Source: Shimia_B sp038528385
GTDB taxonomy: Bacteria > Pseudomonadota > Alphaproteobacteria > Rhodobacterales > Rhodobacteraceae
DNA length: 64,000 nucleotides
Assembly: GCA_038528385.1 (NCBI GenBank)
Contig: JBCBET010000001.1
Span: 868,001-932,000, forward strand
Direction: 5' to 3'
A program made the translations under genes and the position numbers. Positions 1 to 7,450 of the stretch are shown here, one piece after another. Positions within the stretch are counted from its first letter, which is position 1. Every line of letters begins with the position of its first letter. The notes under the pieces were generated by a model. It saw only the letters and a program-made list of their open reading frames with translations, was not told where the DNA came from and did not search any database.

Positions 1-481
1 GGGCCTCGAGCACGTCGAAGGGCACGCCTGGCTCGTCCTTTGCGCCGCGGATCACCAGTGACGTCTTCACATGGGCCACGTTGGGTGCGGTGAGGAGATC
101 CTCGGTCAGGAAGCTCTGGAATGAGCTGAGGTCTGGTGCCACGCATTTCAGGATGAAATCCACCTCACCGTTGAGCATGTGGCACTCGCGCACGAGCGGC
201 CAGTCGCGGCAGCGCGCCTCGAAGGCACTGAGGTCGGCCTCGGCCTGGGAATTGAGCCCGACATGGGCAAAAACCTTCACCTCGAAGCCCAGCGCGCGGG
301 CATCCACCTCGGCGTGATAGCCGCGGATGAAGCCCGCCTCCTCGAGCGTGCGGACCCGGCGCAGGCAGGGCGGTGCGGAGATGCCCACGCGGCGCGCGAG
401 CTCCACGTTGGTCATGCGACCGTCGGCCTGCAGCTCGGACAGGATCATGCGGTCAATTTCGTCGAGGCGATGTGCGGGCAT
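1..481 (-). CDS. Lrp/AsnC-family transcriptional regulator (3' end cut by window edge)
   Basis: The frame opens at ATG 481 and is still open at base 1, giving about 160 codons. That is close to the full length of Lrp/AsnC proteins, so only the last few residues should be missing. The N-terminus reads MPAHRLDEIDRMILSELQ, followed by a winged helix-turn-helix (ELARRVGISAPPCLRRVRTLEEAGFI) and then an RAM/AsnC-type ligand domain with CHMLNGEVDFILKCVAPDL. These regulators bind DNA as oligomers and sense amino acids; the ligand here cannot be told. The gene is divergent from trxB, and the 145-base gap probably holds both promoters. Confidence 0.9.
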   Translation of the reverse strand, partial: MPAHRLDEIDRMILSELQADGRMTNVELARRVGISAPPCLRRVRTLEEAGFIRGYHAEVDARALGFEVKVFAHVGLNSQAEADLSAFEARCRDWPLVRECHMLNGEVDFILKCVAPDLSSFQSFLTEDLLTAPNVAHVKTSLVIRGAKDEPGVPFDVLEA

Positions 482-572
482 TCTACGGTCCTTTTGGCGG
501 ATTCTTATGCTGAGAACGCACGATGCGCAAGATTATTTCAAGCTCGCGCAACAATCTGAAATCGCCCGGGTC

Positions 573-601
573 TTTCGACTCAGCCGCTTGGCACGTATAT
601 C
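573..601 (+). promoter_or_regulatory. Candidate sigma-70-like promoter of trxB
   Basis: TTTCGA at 573-578 and TATATC at 596-601 are separated by 17 bases. They lie 25 bases before the trxB ATG, which has an AAAGAGGAG ribosome site at 611-619. Spacing is canonical, but both hexamers are imperfect, so this is a plausible promoter only. Confidence 0.4.
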
Positions 602-626
602 TGCACCCCCAAAGAGGAGTCAGCCC

Positions 627-1631
627 ATGACCGAGCAGCGCAGAACGAAAGTCCTCATCGTCGGATCCGGCCCAGCCGGATATACCGCCGGCGTCTATGC
701 CGCACGCGCGATGCTGGAGCCCGTGCTGGTGCAGGGCATCGAGCCCGGCGGGCAGCTCACCACCACCACCGAGGTGGAGAATTGGCCCGGCGACACCGAG
801 GTGCAGGGCCCCGATCTCATGGTGCGGATGGAAAAGCACGCCCGCGCCATGGGCTGCGATGTCGTCCACGACATCATCTCCTCTATCGATTTCTCGAAGC
901 GGCCCTTCGTGTGCCAATCCGACAGCGGTACCGAATATGTGGCAGACGCGGTCATCCTCGCCACCGGCGCGCGCGCAAAATGGCTGGGGCTCGAGAGCGA
1001 GGAGAAGTACAAGGGTTTCGGCGTCTCCGCCTGCGCAACCTGCGACGGCTTCTTCTACCGTGGGCAGGAGATCGTGGTCGTGGGTGGCGGCAACACCGCC
1101 GTGGAGGAGGCGCTCTTCCTGACGAATTTCGCCTCGAAAGTAACGCTCATTCACCGCCGCGACGAGCTGCGCGCCGAGAAGATCCTGCAGGACCGCCTCT
1201 TCAAAAACCCCAAGATCGAGCCGCTCTGGTTCCACGAGGTCGCGGAGGTCTACGGCAACGATCAACCGCTGGGCGTCGAGGGTGTGAAGGCCAAGAACGT
1301 GAAGACCGGCGAGATCACCGACATTCCCTGCAAGGGCTTCTTCGTGGCCATCGGCCACGCGCCGTCGAATGAGCTCGTGAAGGACGTGCTGGAGACACAC
1401 AAGGGCGGCTACGTCGTCACCGAACCCGACAGCACGGCCACTTCCATCCCCGGCGTCTTCGCGGCTGGCGACATCACGGACTGGCAGTACCGCCAGGCCA
1501 TCACCAGTGCGGGCATGGGCTGCCAGGCCGCGCTCGAGGCCGAGCGTTTCCTCGCCGAGCACGGCGAAGCCGAGCGCGAGGTCGTCACGGAGCCCATGGG
1601 CTACGGCGCGGAGGCGCCCGCCGCGGAGTAA
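627..1631 (+). CDS. trxB: Thioredoxin-disulfide reductase
   Basis: This 334-residue flavoprotein transfers electrons from NADPH via FAD to thioredoxin in the cytoplasm. Visible motifs are the FAD-binding GSGPAGY near residue 12, the redox-active CATC (in SACATCDGFF, about residues 134-143), the NADPH-binding GGGNTAVEEA near 153, and the C-terminal AAGDITDWQYRQAITSAGMGC. The length is typical of bacterial TrxB, with a C-terminal tail of about 20 residues. An open frame continues 300 bases upstream, but the start at 627 has a good ribosome site and matches the family N-terminus (KVLIVGSGPAGY). It stands alone, divergent from the Lrp gene. Confidence 0.96.
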   Translation: MTEQRRTKVLIVGSGPAGYTAGVYAARAMLEPVLVQGIEPGGQLTTTTEVENWPGDTEVQGPDLMVRMEKHARAMGCDVVHDIISSIDFSKRPFVCQSDSGTEYVADAVILATGARAKWLGLESEEKYKGFGVSACATCDGFFYRGQEIVVVGGGNTAVEEALFLTNFASKVTLIHRRDELRAEKILQDRLFKNPKIEPLWFHEVAEVYGNDQPLGVEGVKAKNVKTGEITDIPCKGFFVAIGHAPSNELVKDVLETHKGGYVVTEPDSTATSIPGVFAAGDITDWQYRQAITSAGMGCQAALEAERFLAEHGEAEREVVTEPMGYGAEAPAAE

Positions 1632-1655
1632 ATCCGCCACACCTCGAAATGGCCC

Positions 1656-1711
1656 AAAGTTTGTTCTTGCGTGAACAAACTTTTCGACTCATACGTTCAG
1701 CCGTGAACGTA
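1656..1711. promoter_or_regulatory. Twin inverted repeats (candidate double operator)
   Basis: There are two perfect inverted repeats between trxB and the HTH-sulfate adenylyltransferase gene. The first is AAAGTTTGTTC at 1656-1666 against GAACAAACTTT at 1673-1683, with a 6-base gap. The second is TACGTTCA at 1692-1699 against TGAACGTA at 1704-1711, with a 4-base gap. Their centres are 32 bases apart, about three helical turns, and both contain GTTC...GAAC. The second ends 10 bases before the start codon. The first could also serve as a weak trxB terminator because TTTT follows it. Binding by the downstream HTH is inferred, not shown. Confidence 0.55.
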
Positions 1712-1721
1712 CCCGAGTGCC

Positions 1722-3785
1722 ATGGCCACCATCTCGCCTCTCCATGAAGACCAGCTCTTCAAGCTGCTCCGGCAGCTCGACACTGCGCCCGGGGCCTCCC
1801 AACGCGCGTTGGCGGCGGCGATCGGTGTGTCGCTCGGGCGCCTCAACGGCCTTTTGAAGGAGGCCACCGACGCGGGGCTCGTCAAGATCACTGAGAGCGC
1901 CAGCCACGACAAGCGCCAGCGCATGGCCTATGCCCTCACGCCCCGCGGGGCGGGCGAGAAGAACCGCCTCACCGACACCTTTCTCAAGCGCAAGTTCGCC
2001 GAATACGACGCGCTCCACGCAGAACTCACGGGGACGACCTCCGGCCTTTCCCCTGCCAAACACGGAAGCAGACTGATGCAGAACAATCTCGCCCCGATCC
2101 CGGAGCTCTACGTCTCCTATGACAGCGCGCAGAAGATGAAGATGGAGGCCGCCGAGCTGACGAGCTGGGACCTCACCGCGCGGCAGATCTGCGATCTCGA
2201 GCTTCTGATGAATGGCGGCTTCAACCCGCTCAAGGGCTTCCTCTCCGAGGCCGATTACAACGGCGTCGTGGACGACATGCGGCTGGCCGACGGCACGCTT
2301 TGGCCCATGCCCATCACCCTCGACGTCTCGGAGGCCTTCGCCGAGGGTCTCGAGATCGGCCAGGACATCGCGCTGCGCGACCCCGAGGGCGTGATCCTCG
2401 GCACCATGACCGTCACCGACCGCTGGACGCCCGACAAGGCCCGCGAGGCAGAGGCCGTCTTCGGCGCCGATGACAGCGCGCATCCCGCGGTGAATTACCT
2501 GCACACCAAGGCGGGCAAGGTCTATCTCGGCGGGCCAGTCACGGGCATACAGCAGCCCGTGCACTACGATTTCCGCGCGCGCCGTGACACGCCGAACGAG
2601 CTCCGCGCCTATTTCAGGAAGCTCGGCTGGCGCCGCATCGTGGCCTTCCAGACCCGCAACCCGCTCCACCGCGCGCACCAGGAGTTGACCTTCCGCGCGG
2701 CCAAGGAGGCGGAGGCCAACCTCCTCATCCACCCCGTCGTGGGCCTCACGAAGCCCGGCGATATCGACCATTTCACGCGCGTGCGCTGCTATGAGGCGGT
2801 GCTCGACCAGTATCCGGCCTCCACGACGACGATGAGCCTTCTGAACCTCGCCATGCGCATGGCCGGCCCGCGCGAGGCGGTCTGGCACGGGCTCATCCGG
2901 AAGAACCACGGCTGCACCCACATGATCGTGGGCCGCGACCATGCGGGCCCGGGCAAGAACTCCGCCGGGGACGATTTCTACGGCCCCTACGACGCCCAGG
3001 ACCTCTTCCGCGAGCACCAGGCCGAGATCGGCATCGAAATGGTGGACTTCAAACACATGGTCTACGTGCAGGAGCGCGCGCAATACGAGCCCGCCGACGA
3101 GATCGAGGACCGCGAGAACGTGACGATCCTCAACATCTCGGGCACCGAGCTCCGCCGCCGGTTGCAGGAGGGGCTCGAGATCCCGGACTGGTTCTCCTTC
3201 CCCGCCGTCGTGAAGGAGCTGCGGAAATCGAAGCCGCCGCGTTCTCAGCAGGGCTTCACCGTGTTCTTCACCGGCTTCTCGGGGTCGGGGAAGTCGACGA
3301 TCGCCAACGCGCTCATGGTCAAGCTCATGGAGATGGGCGGGCGGCCCACGACGCTCCTCGACGGCGACATCGTGCGCAAGAACCTGTCCTCCGAGCTGGG
3401 CTTCTCCAAGGAGCACCGCGACCTCAATATCCGCCGGATCGGCTATGTCGCGTCCGAGATCACGAAGAACGGCGGCATCGCCATCTGCGCGCCCATCGCG
3501 CCCTACGCCACGACCCGCGGGGCCGTGCGCGAGGAGATCGAGCAATACGGTGCGTTCTGCGAAGTGCACGTTGCCACCTCCATCGAGGAATGCGAGCGGC
3601 GGGACCGCAAGGGCCTCTACAAGCTCGCGCGCGCGGGCAAGATCAAGGAATTCACCGGTATCTCGGACCCCTACGACGTGCCCGAGACCCCCGAGCTCCG
3701 CCTCGACACCGAGGGGACGGATGTCGATTACTGCGCCCAGCAGGTGCTCTTGAAGCTGCAGGAGATGGGGCTGATTTCCGCCTGA
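1722..3785 (+). CDS. MarR-like HTH fused to bifunctional sulfate adenylyltransferase / APS kinase
   Basis: The frame encodes 687 residues. Residues 1-118 resemble the EPS-associated MarR-type regulators (SQRALAAAIGVSLGRLNGLLKEA, then YALTPRGAGEKNRLTDTFLKRKFAEY). From Met119 (base 2076) the protein is a standard 569-residue PAPS synthetase: ATP sulfurylase with QTRNPLHRAHQE near 310 and GRDHAGPGKN near 404, then APS kinase with the P-loop GFSGSGKST near 518. The enzyme makes PAPS from sulfate and ATP for assimilation or for sulfating polymers. No stop separates the two parts. GGAAG at 2064-2068 sits 7 bases before the internal ATG, so a separate enzyme could also be translated. Enzyme call is firm; whether the fusion is made is open. 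Confidence 0.9.
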   Translation: MATISPLHEDQLFKLLRQLDTAPGASQRALAAAIGVSLGRLNGLLKEATDAGLVKITESASHDKRQRMAYALTPRGAGEKNRLTDTFLKRKFAEYDALHAELTGTTSGLSPAKHGSRLMQNNLAPIPELYVSYDSAQKMKMEAAELTSWDLTARQICDLELLMNGGFNPLKGFLSEADYNGVVDDMRLADGTLWPMPITLDVSEAFAEGLEIGQDIALRDPEGVILGTMTVTDRWTPDKAREAEAVFGADDSAHPAVNYLHTKAGKVYLGGPVTGIQQPVHYDFRARRDTPNELRAYFRKLGWRRIVAFQTRNPLHRAHQELTFRAAKEAEANLLIHPVVGLTKPGDIDHFTRVRCYEAVLDQYPASTTTMSLLNLAMRMAGPREAVWHGLIRKNHGCTHMIVGRDHAGPGKNSAGDDFYGPYDAQDLFREHQAEIGIEMVDFKHMVYVQERAQYEPADEIEDRENVTILNISGTELRRRLQEGLEIPDWFSFPAVVKELRKSKPPRSQQGFTVFFTGFSGSGKSTIANALMVKLMEMGGRPTTLLDGDIVRKNLSSELGFSKEHRDLNIRRIGYVASEITKNGGIAICAPIAPYATTRGAVREEIEQYGAFCEVHVATSIEECERRDRKGLYKLARAGKIKEFTGISDPYDVPETPELRLDTEGTDVDYCAQQVLLKLQEMGLISA

Positions 3786-3800
3786 TCCCGCGGCAGGGCA

Positions 3801-3860
3801 AAGGCCCTTCGAAGGGCCTTCCCACGTTTCGAAACGTGGGAAGCCGTTTCGAAACGGCTT
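3801..3860. terminator. Three abutting 20-bp palindromes between convergent genes
   Basis: Three perfect 20-base palindromes lie end to end with no spacer: AAGGCCCTTCGAAGGGCCTT (3801-3820), CCCACGTTTCGAAACGTGGG (3821-3840) and AAGCCGTTTCGAAACGGCTT (3841-3860). Each is centred on TTCGAA. They occupy almost the entire gap between the PAPS synthetase and tupA, which converge here. A bidirectional terminator is the natural reading, although no long T-run follows on either strand. Confidence 0.6.
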
Positions 3861-3867
3861 TGGCGCT

Positions 3868-4656
3868 TTACTCTGCGTTCGGCGTGAAAAGCGCCTCCCC
3901 GCCCAGCCGGTAGCCCGCGATCACCGCCTGCCCCGGCCCCGTGAGCCATGTCTCGAGCCGGGCCACGGCTGCGGGTCGCGCCGTGCGCGTGGCGGGGAGA
4001 AACGCGTATTGGTTGAAGAGCGCCGGATCGCCTTCGAAGGCGATCCCCATGTCGCGCTTGTTGCCGAAAGTGAGCCAGCTCGCGCGGTCGCTCAGCGTGT
4101 AGGCGCCGAGCGCCACGGCGATGTTGAGCGTGGCGCCCATGCCGGTCCCGGTCTCCAGATACCACGTGCCCGACGCTGCGGAGACGTCGATGCCCGTGGC
4201 CGCCCAGAGGGCGCGCTCGGCCTTGTGCGTTCCGCTCTCGTCGCCCCGGCTCACGAACCGCGCCCCGCGCCGCGCGATGCGCGCGAGCGCCTCCTGCGCG
4301 CGCTCCGCCGAGGCGACATCCGCCGGGTCCGTGTCGCGCCCTATGAGCACGAAATCGTTGAACATGATCTCGCGCCGGTGGGTGTAATGCCCGGCCTCCA
4401 CCGCCGCGGCCTCGGCGTCGGGCGCATGGGTGAGGACGGCGTCCACGTCGCCCGCGGCCCCAAGCCCCAGCGCCCGGCCCGTCCCTGCGACGACGAGGTC
4501 CACCCGGTCGCCGCTCGCGGCCTCGTAGGCCGGGATCAGCACCGCGGCGAGGCCCGAATTGTCGAAGGATGTCGTGACCGCGAGGCGCAGCGTTTCGGCC
4601 TGCGCCGCGCTGGTGGCGAGGAGCGCCAGAAGAGTGGCGCGGAGGAGCTGCCTCAT
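3868..4656 (-). CDS. tupA: Tungstate ABC transporter, substrate-binding protein
   Basis: This 262-residue periplasmic protein has a signal peptide (about residues 1-19, ending AAQA) and a mature start ETLRLAVTTSFDNSGL. TupA-type features follow: LVVAGTGRALGLGAAGDVDAVLTHAPDAEAAAV, NDFVLIGRDTDPA, RGDESGTHKAE and ETGTGMGATLNIA. The family delivers tungstate (or related oxyanions) to its permease for molybdenum/tungsten-cofactor enzymes. The start ATG at 4656 overlaps the tupC stop as ATGA, so the two are translationally coupled. The open frame continues upstream through tupC in another frame and was not used. Confidence 0.88.
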   Translation of the reverse strand: MRQLLRATLLALLATSAAQAETLRLAVTTSFDNSGLAAVLIPAYEAASGDRVDLVVAGTGRALGLGAAGDVDAVLTHAPDAEAAAVEAGHYTHRREIMFNDFVLIGRDTDPADVASAERAQEALARIARRGARFVSRGDESGTHKAERALWAATGIDVSAASGTWYLETGTGMGATLNIAVALGAYTLSDRASWLTFGNKRDMGIAFEGDPALFNQYAFLPATRTARPAAVARLETWLTGPGQAVIAGYRLGGEALFTPNAE

Positions 4657-5309
4657 GCGTCTCTCCACGCCAGGAAGGAGGCGGCGGAGGGCGGCGGCGC
4701 GTCGAAGAAAGTCTGCACCGGCTCGGGACCATGGGCCACGCCGTCGCAGAGCCAGACAATCTCGTCCGCCAGCCGCCGGGCCTGCGCCATGGAATGCGTC
4801 GCCATGACGATCCGCAGGCCCGCCGCCACGCGTGCCGTAAGCAGCGCCTCCACGAGGCCGATATGGGGCCCGTCGAGGTTCGCGGTGGGCTCGTCGAGAA
4901 AGAGCAGGTCGGGCGCGGTGAGCAGCGCCCGGGCAAGCGAGAGGCGCTGCGCCTCGCCGCCGGAAATCGTGCGGGCGGGCTGATCCAGGAGGTGGGCGAT
5001 GTCGAGCGCCCGAGCCGCTTCGTCCACGCAGCCGCGCCCCGCGCCGCTCAGATCGCGGGCAAGGGCGAGGTTCTCGCGCACCGTCCGGCGCAAGAGGACC
5101 GGCCTTTGAAAGACGAAGGCCTGCCGGGGCACCGCACCGGACCAGAGGACGCGTCCGGCATCGGCGGGCACGAGGCCGTGGAGTAGCTTCATGAGCGTCG
5201 TCTTCCCGGCGCCGTTGGCACCGATGACGGCGGTGACGCCCTCCGCGTCCAGCGCGAGATGCACGGGGCCGAGCCCCGCACGGGTCACGCGCACGCTCTC
5301 GAGCCTCAC
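4653..5309 (-). CDS. tupC: Tungstate ABC transporter, ATP-binding protein
   Basis: This 218-residue ABC ATPase has Walker A GANGAGKTT, a Q-loop region (AFVFQRPVLL), the signature SGGEAQRLSLARAL, and Walker B LLFLDEPTANLD followed by the switch histidine in ATHSMAQ. It powers import by TupB. The start is taken as GTG at 5309, which overlaps the tupB stop as GTGA; a second GTG lies one codon upstream at 5312. The stop overlaps the tupA start as ATGA. The gene order B-C-A with 4-base overlaps indicates one transcript from the tupB side. Confidence 0.86.
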   Translation of the reverse strand: MRLESVRVTRAGLGPVHLALDAEGVTAVIGANGAGKTTLMKLLHGLVPADAGRVLWSGAVPRQAFVFQRPVLLRRTVRENLALARDLSGAGRGCVDEAARALDIAHLLDQPARTISGGEAQRLSLARALLTAPDLLFLDEPTANLDGPHIGLVEALLTARVAAGLRIVMATHSMAQARRLADEIVWLCDGVAHGPEPVQTFFDAPPPSAASFLAWRDA

Positions 5310-5974
5310 CACGGCCGCGCTCCCTGCGGCTGCCGCGCGAGGAGGTGGAGCGCGGCACTCACGAGAAGGGAGATCGACACGAGCACCGCGCCCAGCGCCA
5401 CCGCGAAGAGGAGGTTTCCCTTGGACGTCTCGAGCGTGATGGCTGTGGTGAGCACCCGCGTGAGATGGTCGATATTGCCGCCCACGATCAGGATCGCCCC
5501 GACCTCCCCGATGGCGCGGCCGAACCCGGCCAGCGCCGCGGTGAGCAGCGCGCGGCGCCCGTCGTACGCGAGAATGGCCATGCTCGCGCCCTTGCGCGCG
5601 CCGAGCGAGGTGAGGAGCTCGCGGTATTCCTCCCAGAGCGCCTCCATGGCCTGGTGCGTGATCGAGGCGATGAGCGGCAGCACGATGATGAGCTGCGCCA
5701 GGATCATGGCCCACGGCGTGAAAAGAAGCTGGAGCACACCGAAAGGCCCGGCGCGGGAGAGAAGGAGGTAGAGCACGAGGCCCACCACCACAGGCGGCAG
5801 TCCCATGAACGCGTTGAGCACGGCCACCACCGCGCCGCGGGCGCGAAAGCGCGTCACCGCCAGCCAGATGCCGAAGGGCACGGCGAGCGCCGAGGCCAGC
5901 GCGACCGCGCTCAGCGACACGCCGAGCGAGCGCAGCGTGATCTCGGCCAGGGAGGGAAGGAAGTCGGAGTCCAT
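5306..5974 (-). CDS. tupB: Tungstate ABC transporter, permease
   Basis: This 222-residue inner-membrane permease has several hydrophobic helices and the ABC-permease EAA-like loop (LTSLGARKGASMAILAYDGRRALLTAALAGFGRAIGEVGAILIVGGN). The motif GRAIGEVGAILIVGGN is characteristic of TupB/ModB-related permeases. It is the first gene of the tupBCA operon and heads away from tRNA-Arg. No specific regulatory site (for example a molybdate/tungstate riboswitch) was recognised in the short upstream gap. Confidence 0.87.
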   Translation of the reverse strand: MDSDFLPSLAEITLRSLGVSLSAVALASALAVPFGIWLAVTRFRARGAVVAVLNAFMGLPPVVVGLVLYLLLSRAGPFGVLQLLFTPWAMILAQLIIVLPLIASITHQAMEALWEEYRELLTSLGARKGASMAILAYDGRRALLTAALAGFGRAIGEVGAILIVGGNIDHLTRVLTTAITLETSKGNLLFAVALGAVLVSISLLVSAALHLLARQPQGARPW

Positions 5975-6097
5975 GCCCGCTCGGTGTGGCGTGCCGCGGG
6001 CCGATGATCAAGCCGGGCGCGCGCGGCGAGGGAACGATCCTCCCACGATGAGCCATATCGGAATTGGCTGCGACGAATTTGCGCCCGGAACGGCGCG

Positions 6098-6174
6098 TGG
6101 CGATCCCTGAAGGACTCGAACCCTCAACCTGCTGATTAGAAGTCAGCTGCTCTATCCAGTTGAGCTAAGGGACC
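6098..6174 (-). tRNA. tRNA-Arg (anticodon TCT)
   Basis: On the minus strand the sequence folds into a full cloverleaf: acceptor GGTCCCT pairs with AGGGATC (one G-T pair), the D arm is GCTC/GAGC, the anticodon stem GCTGA/TCAGC encloses loop CTTCTAA with anticodon TCT, and the T arm is GAGGG-TTCGAGT-CCTTC. The discriminator G is followed by an encoded CCA at 6098-6100. The tRNA reads AGA/AGG arginine codons, which are rare in this G+C-rich genome. Confidence 0.95.
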
Positions 6175-6244
6175 GCTTGCGTGACCTTCTCGGCGCTTTT
6201 AGACCCTCGATCAAGGGCATTTCCGCCCCGGTAGAGAGCGTGCG

Positions 6245-7081
6245 ATGCCCATGGAACGCTTCATCGAGGACGCGTTGGTCGACGCCGTGCGCAGGGCAGC
6301 GCGGGCCGAGATCCTGCCCCGGTTCCGGCAGCTCGACGAAGCGGAGATCGCCAGCAAAAGCAGCGTCCACGACCCCGTCACCGCGGCCGATATCGGCGCC
6401 GAAGCGCATCTTCGCGCGGCCATCGCCGACATCCTGCCGGGCGCTCTCATCATCGGCGAGGAAGGGGTGGCGACCGACCCGGCGGAGCTCGATCAGGTCT
6501 CTCATCCGGGCCAGGTCGTGGTGCTCGATCCCGTAGACGGGACCTGGAATTTCTCGCGCGGGCTGGCCACCTTCGGCACCCTCCTCGCGGTGCTGGAGGG
6601 GGGCGAGACGGTCTTCGGCCTCCTCTATGACCCGGTGGGCGATGCGTGGATCTCCGCCACGGCGGGAGTCGGCACATGGCAGGTGGAGAACGGCCTGCGC
6701 AGGCGGTGCCGTATTGCCCCACCGCCCCCGCTCCGCGACGCGACGGGGCTTCACCACGGTCAGGGTCTCACGCCGGAGGAGTGGGCTGCCGCGGCCGCGA
6801 TCTACCCGCGGATCGGGCGCGTGACCTCCACGCGGGCCTCGATCTGGGACTATTGGCTTCTGGTGACCGGCGGCGCGGCCTTCTGCCTGAACCGCTACCT
6901 CAATGTGTGGGACCATGCCGCGGGGGTGCTGGCGCTGCGGGAGGCGGGCGGGCATGCCGCGCTTCTAACGGGCCAGGCCTATCACCCTGCGCAGCGCGAG
7001 GGCCTGCTCCTCGCCGCGTCCTCGGAGGCGCTCTGGGACGAGGTGGCGGGTCTCTTCGGTCCCGCGCTCGGCGCCGAATAA
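6245..7081 (+). CDS. Inositol monophosphatase family protein
   Basis: This 278-residue Mg-dependent sugar-phosphate phosphatase carries the full family signature: the metal ligands in GEEG (near residue 75), DPVDGTWNF (near 97) and WDHAAG (near 221). Members hydrolyse inositol phosphates, histidinol phosphate, 3'-phosphoadenosine phosphate or fructose bisphosphate. The motifs alone do not choose the substrate. The start is ATG 6245, with a second Met two codons later. The gene is monocistronic, and a minus-strand terminator overlaps its last codons (see the small-RNA entry). Confidence 0.88.
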   Translation: MPMERFIEDALVDAVRRAARAEILPRFRQLDEAEIASKSSVHDPVTAADIGAEAHLRAAIADILPGALIIGEEGVATDPAELDQVSHPGQVVVLDPVDGTWNFSRGLATFGTLLAVLEGGETVFGLLYDPVGDAWISATAGVGTWQVENGLRRRCRIAPPPPLRDATGLHHGQGLTPEEWAAAAAIYPRIGRVTSTRASIWDYWLLVTGGAAFCLNRYLNVWDHAAGVLALREAGGHAALLTGQAYHPAQREGLLLAASSEALWDEVAGLFGPALGAE

Positions 7082-7265
7082 AAGCCCCGCACGCGAGGAC
7101 GCGCACGGGGCGGGAGGAGACCAAGGGTCATGCGCCGTGGGACAAGGCGCGTTGTTTTGTAGGTGCCCGAACCGCGCTGAGCGAGGGGTGGGTGAGTGGG
7201 GCGTGACCCGGGCACCTATGCTGCTTGCCTGATAACCGTAGGTTGTAGTGTCCCCGAAACGCAAG
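7077..7265 (-). ncRNA. Candidate minus-strand small RNA with intrinsic terminator
   Basis: This 370-base gap has no convincing protein gene. On the minus strand CCCCGTGCGCG (7110-7100), loop TCCT and CGCGTGCGGGG (7095-7085) form an 11-pair stem with two G-U pairs. CTTTTATT follows (7084-7077), a classic Rho-independent terminator that no minus-strand protein gene explains. Upstream lie a 10-pair stem, TAGGTGCCCG/CGGGCACCTA (7160-7169/7209-7218), and an unpaired CUCCUCCC stretch (7118-7111 region) that could pair with ribosome-binding sites. CTATAG near 7275 may be the -10 box. The 5' end is a guess, and the RNA family was not recognised. Confidence 0.45.
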
Positions 7266-7450
7266 GGCAAAAATCGCCTATAGGTTGTCACCAGCGCCGC
7301 ACCCCTCCCCGCCCCTGGCGATTGTCCAGTCTTTTCATCGCCTTGCCGCATTGCCCGATTTGGCTGACCTCCCCAGATATGGCGAGGAAAAGGTTGGGCT
7401 TGAATGCCATGAAAAAGGCCGCACCTTTCGGCAGGAAAGGGCCCTTTTCC

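Noticed and set aside
590..606. A sigma-54-like TGGCAC...TGC sequence before trxB
   Set aside because: The GG-to-GC spacing is one base too long for a sigma-54 promoter.
327..626. Extension of trxB upstream to give a 434-residue protein
   Set aside because: The extension overlaps the Lrp gene and does not match the family; the ATG at 627 has a strong ribosome site.
1689..3569. A 626-codon open frame on the minus strand opposite the HTH-PAPS synthetase
   Set aside because: It is a shadow of high-G+C codon use on the real gene; it is His/Glu/Gly/Ala-rich, has no motifs and no ribosome site.
7196..7450. N-terminal extension of uvrB by 85 codons, and an SOS box upstream of uvrB
   Set aside because: The extension is not family-like and crosses the small-RNA candidate; no GTTC-N7-GTTC or GAAC-N7-GAAC site was found.
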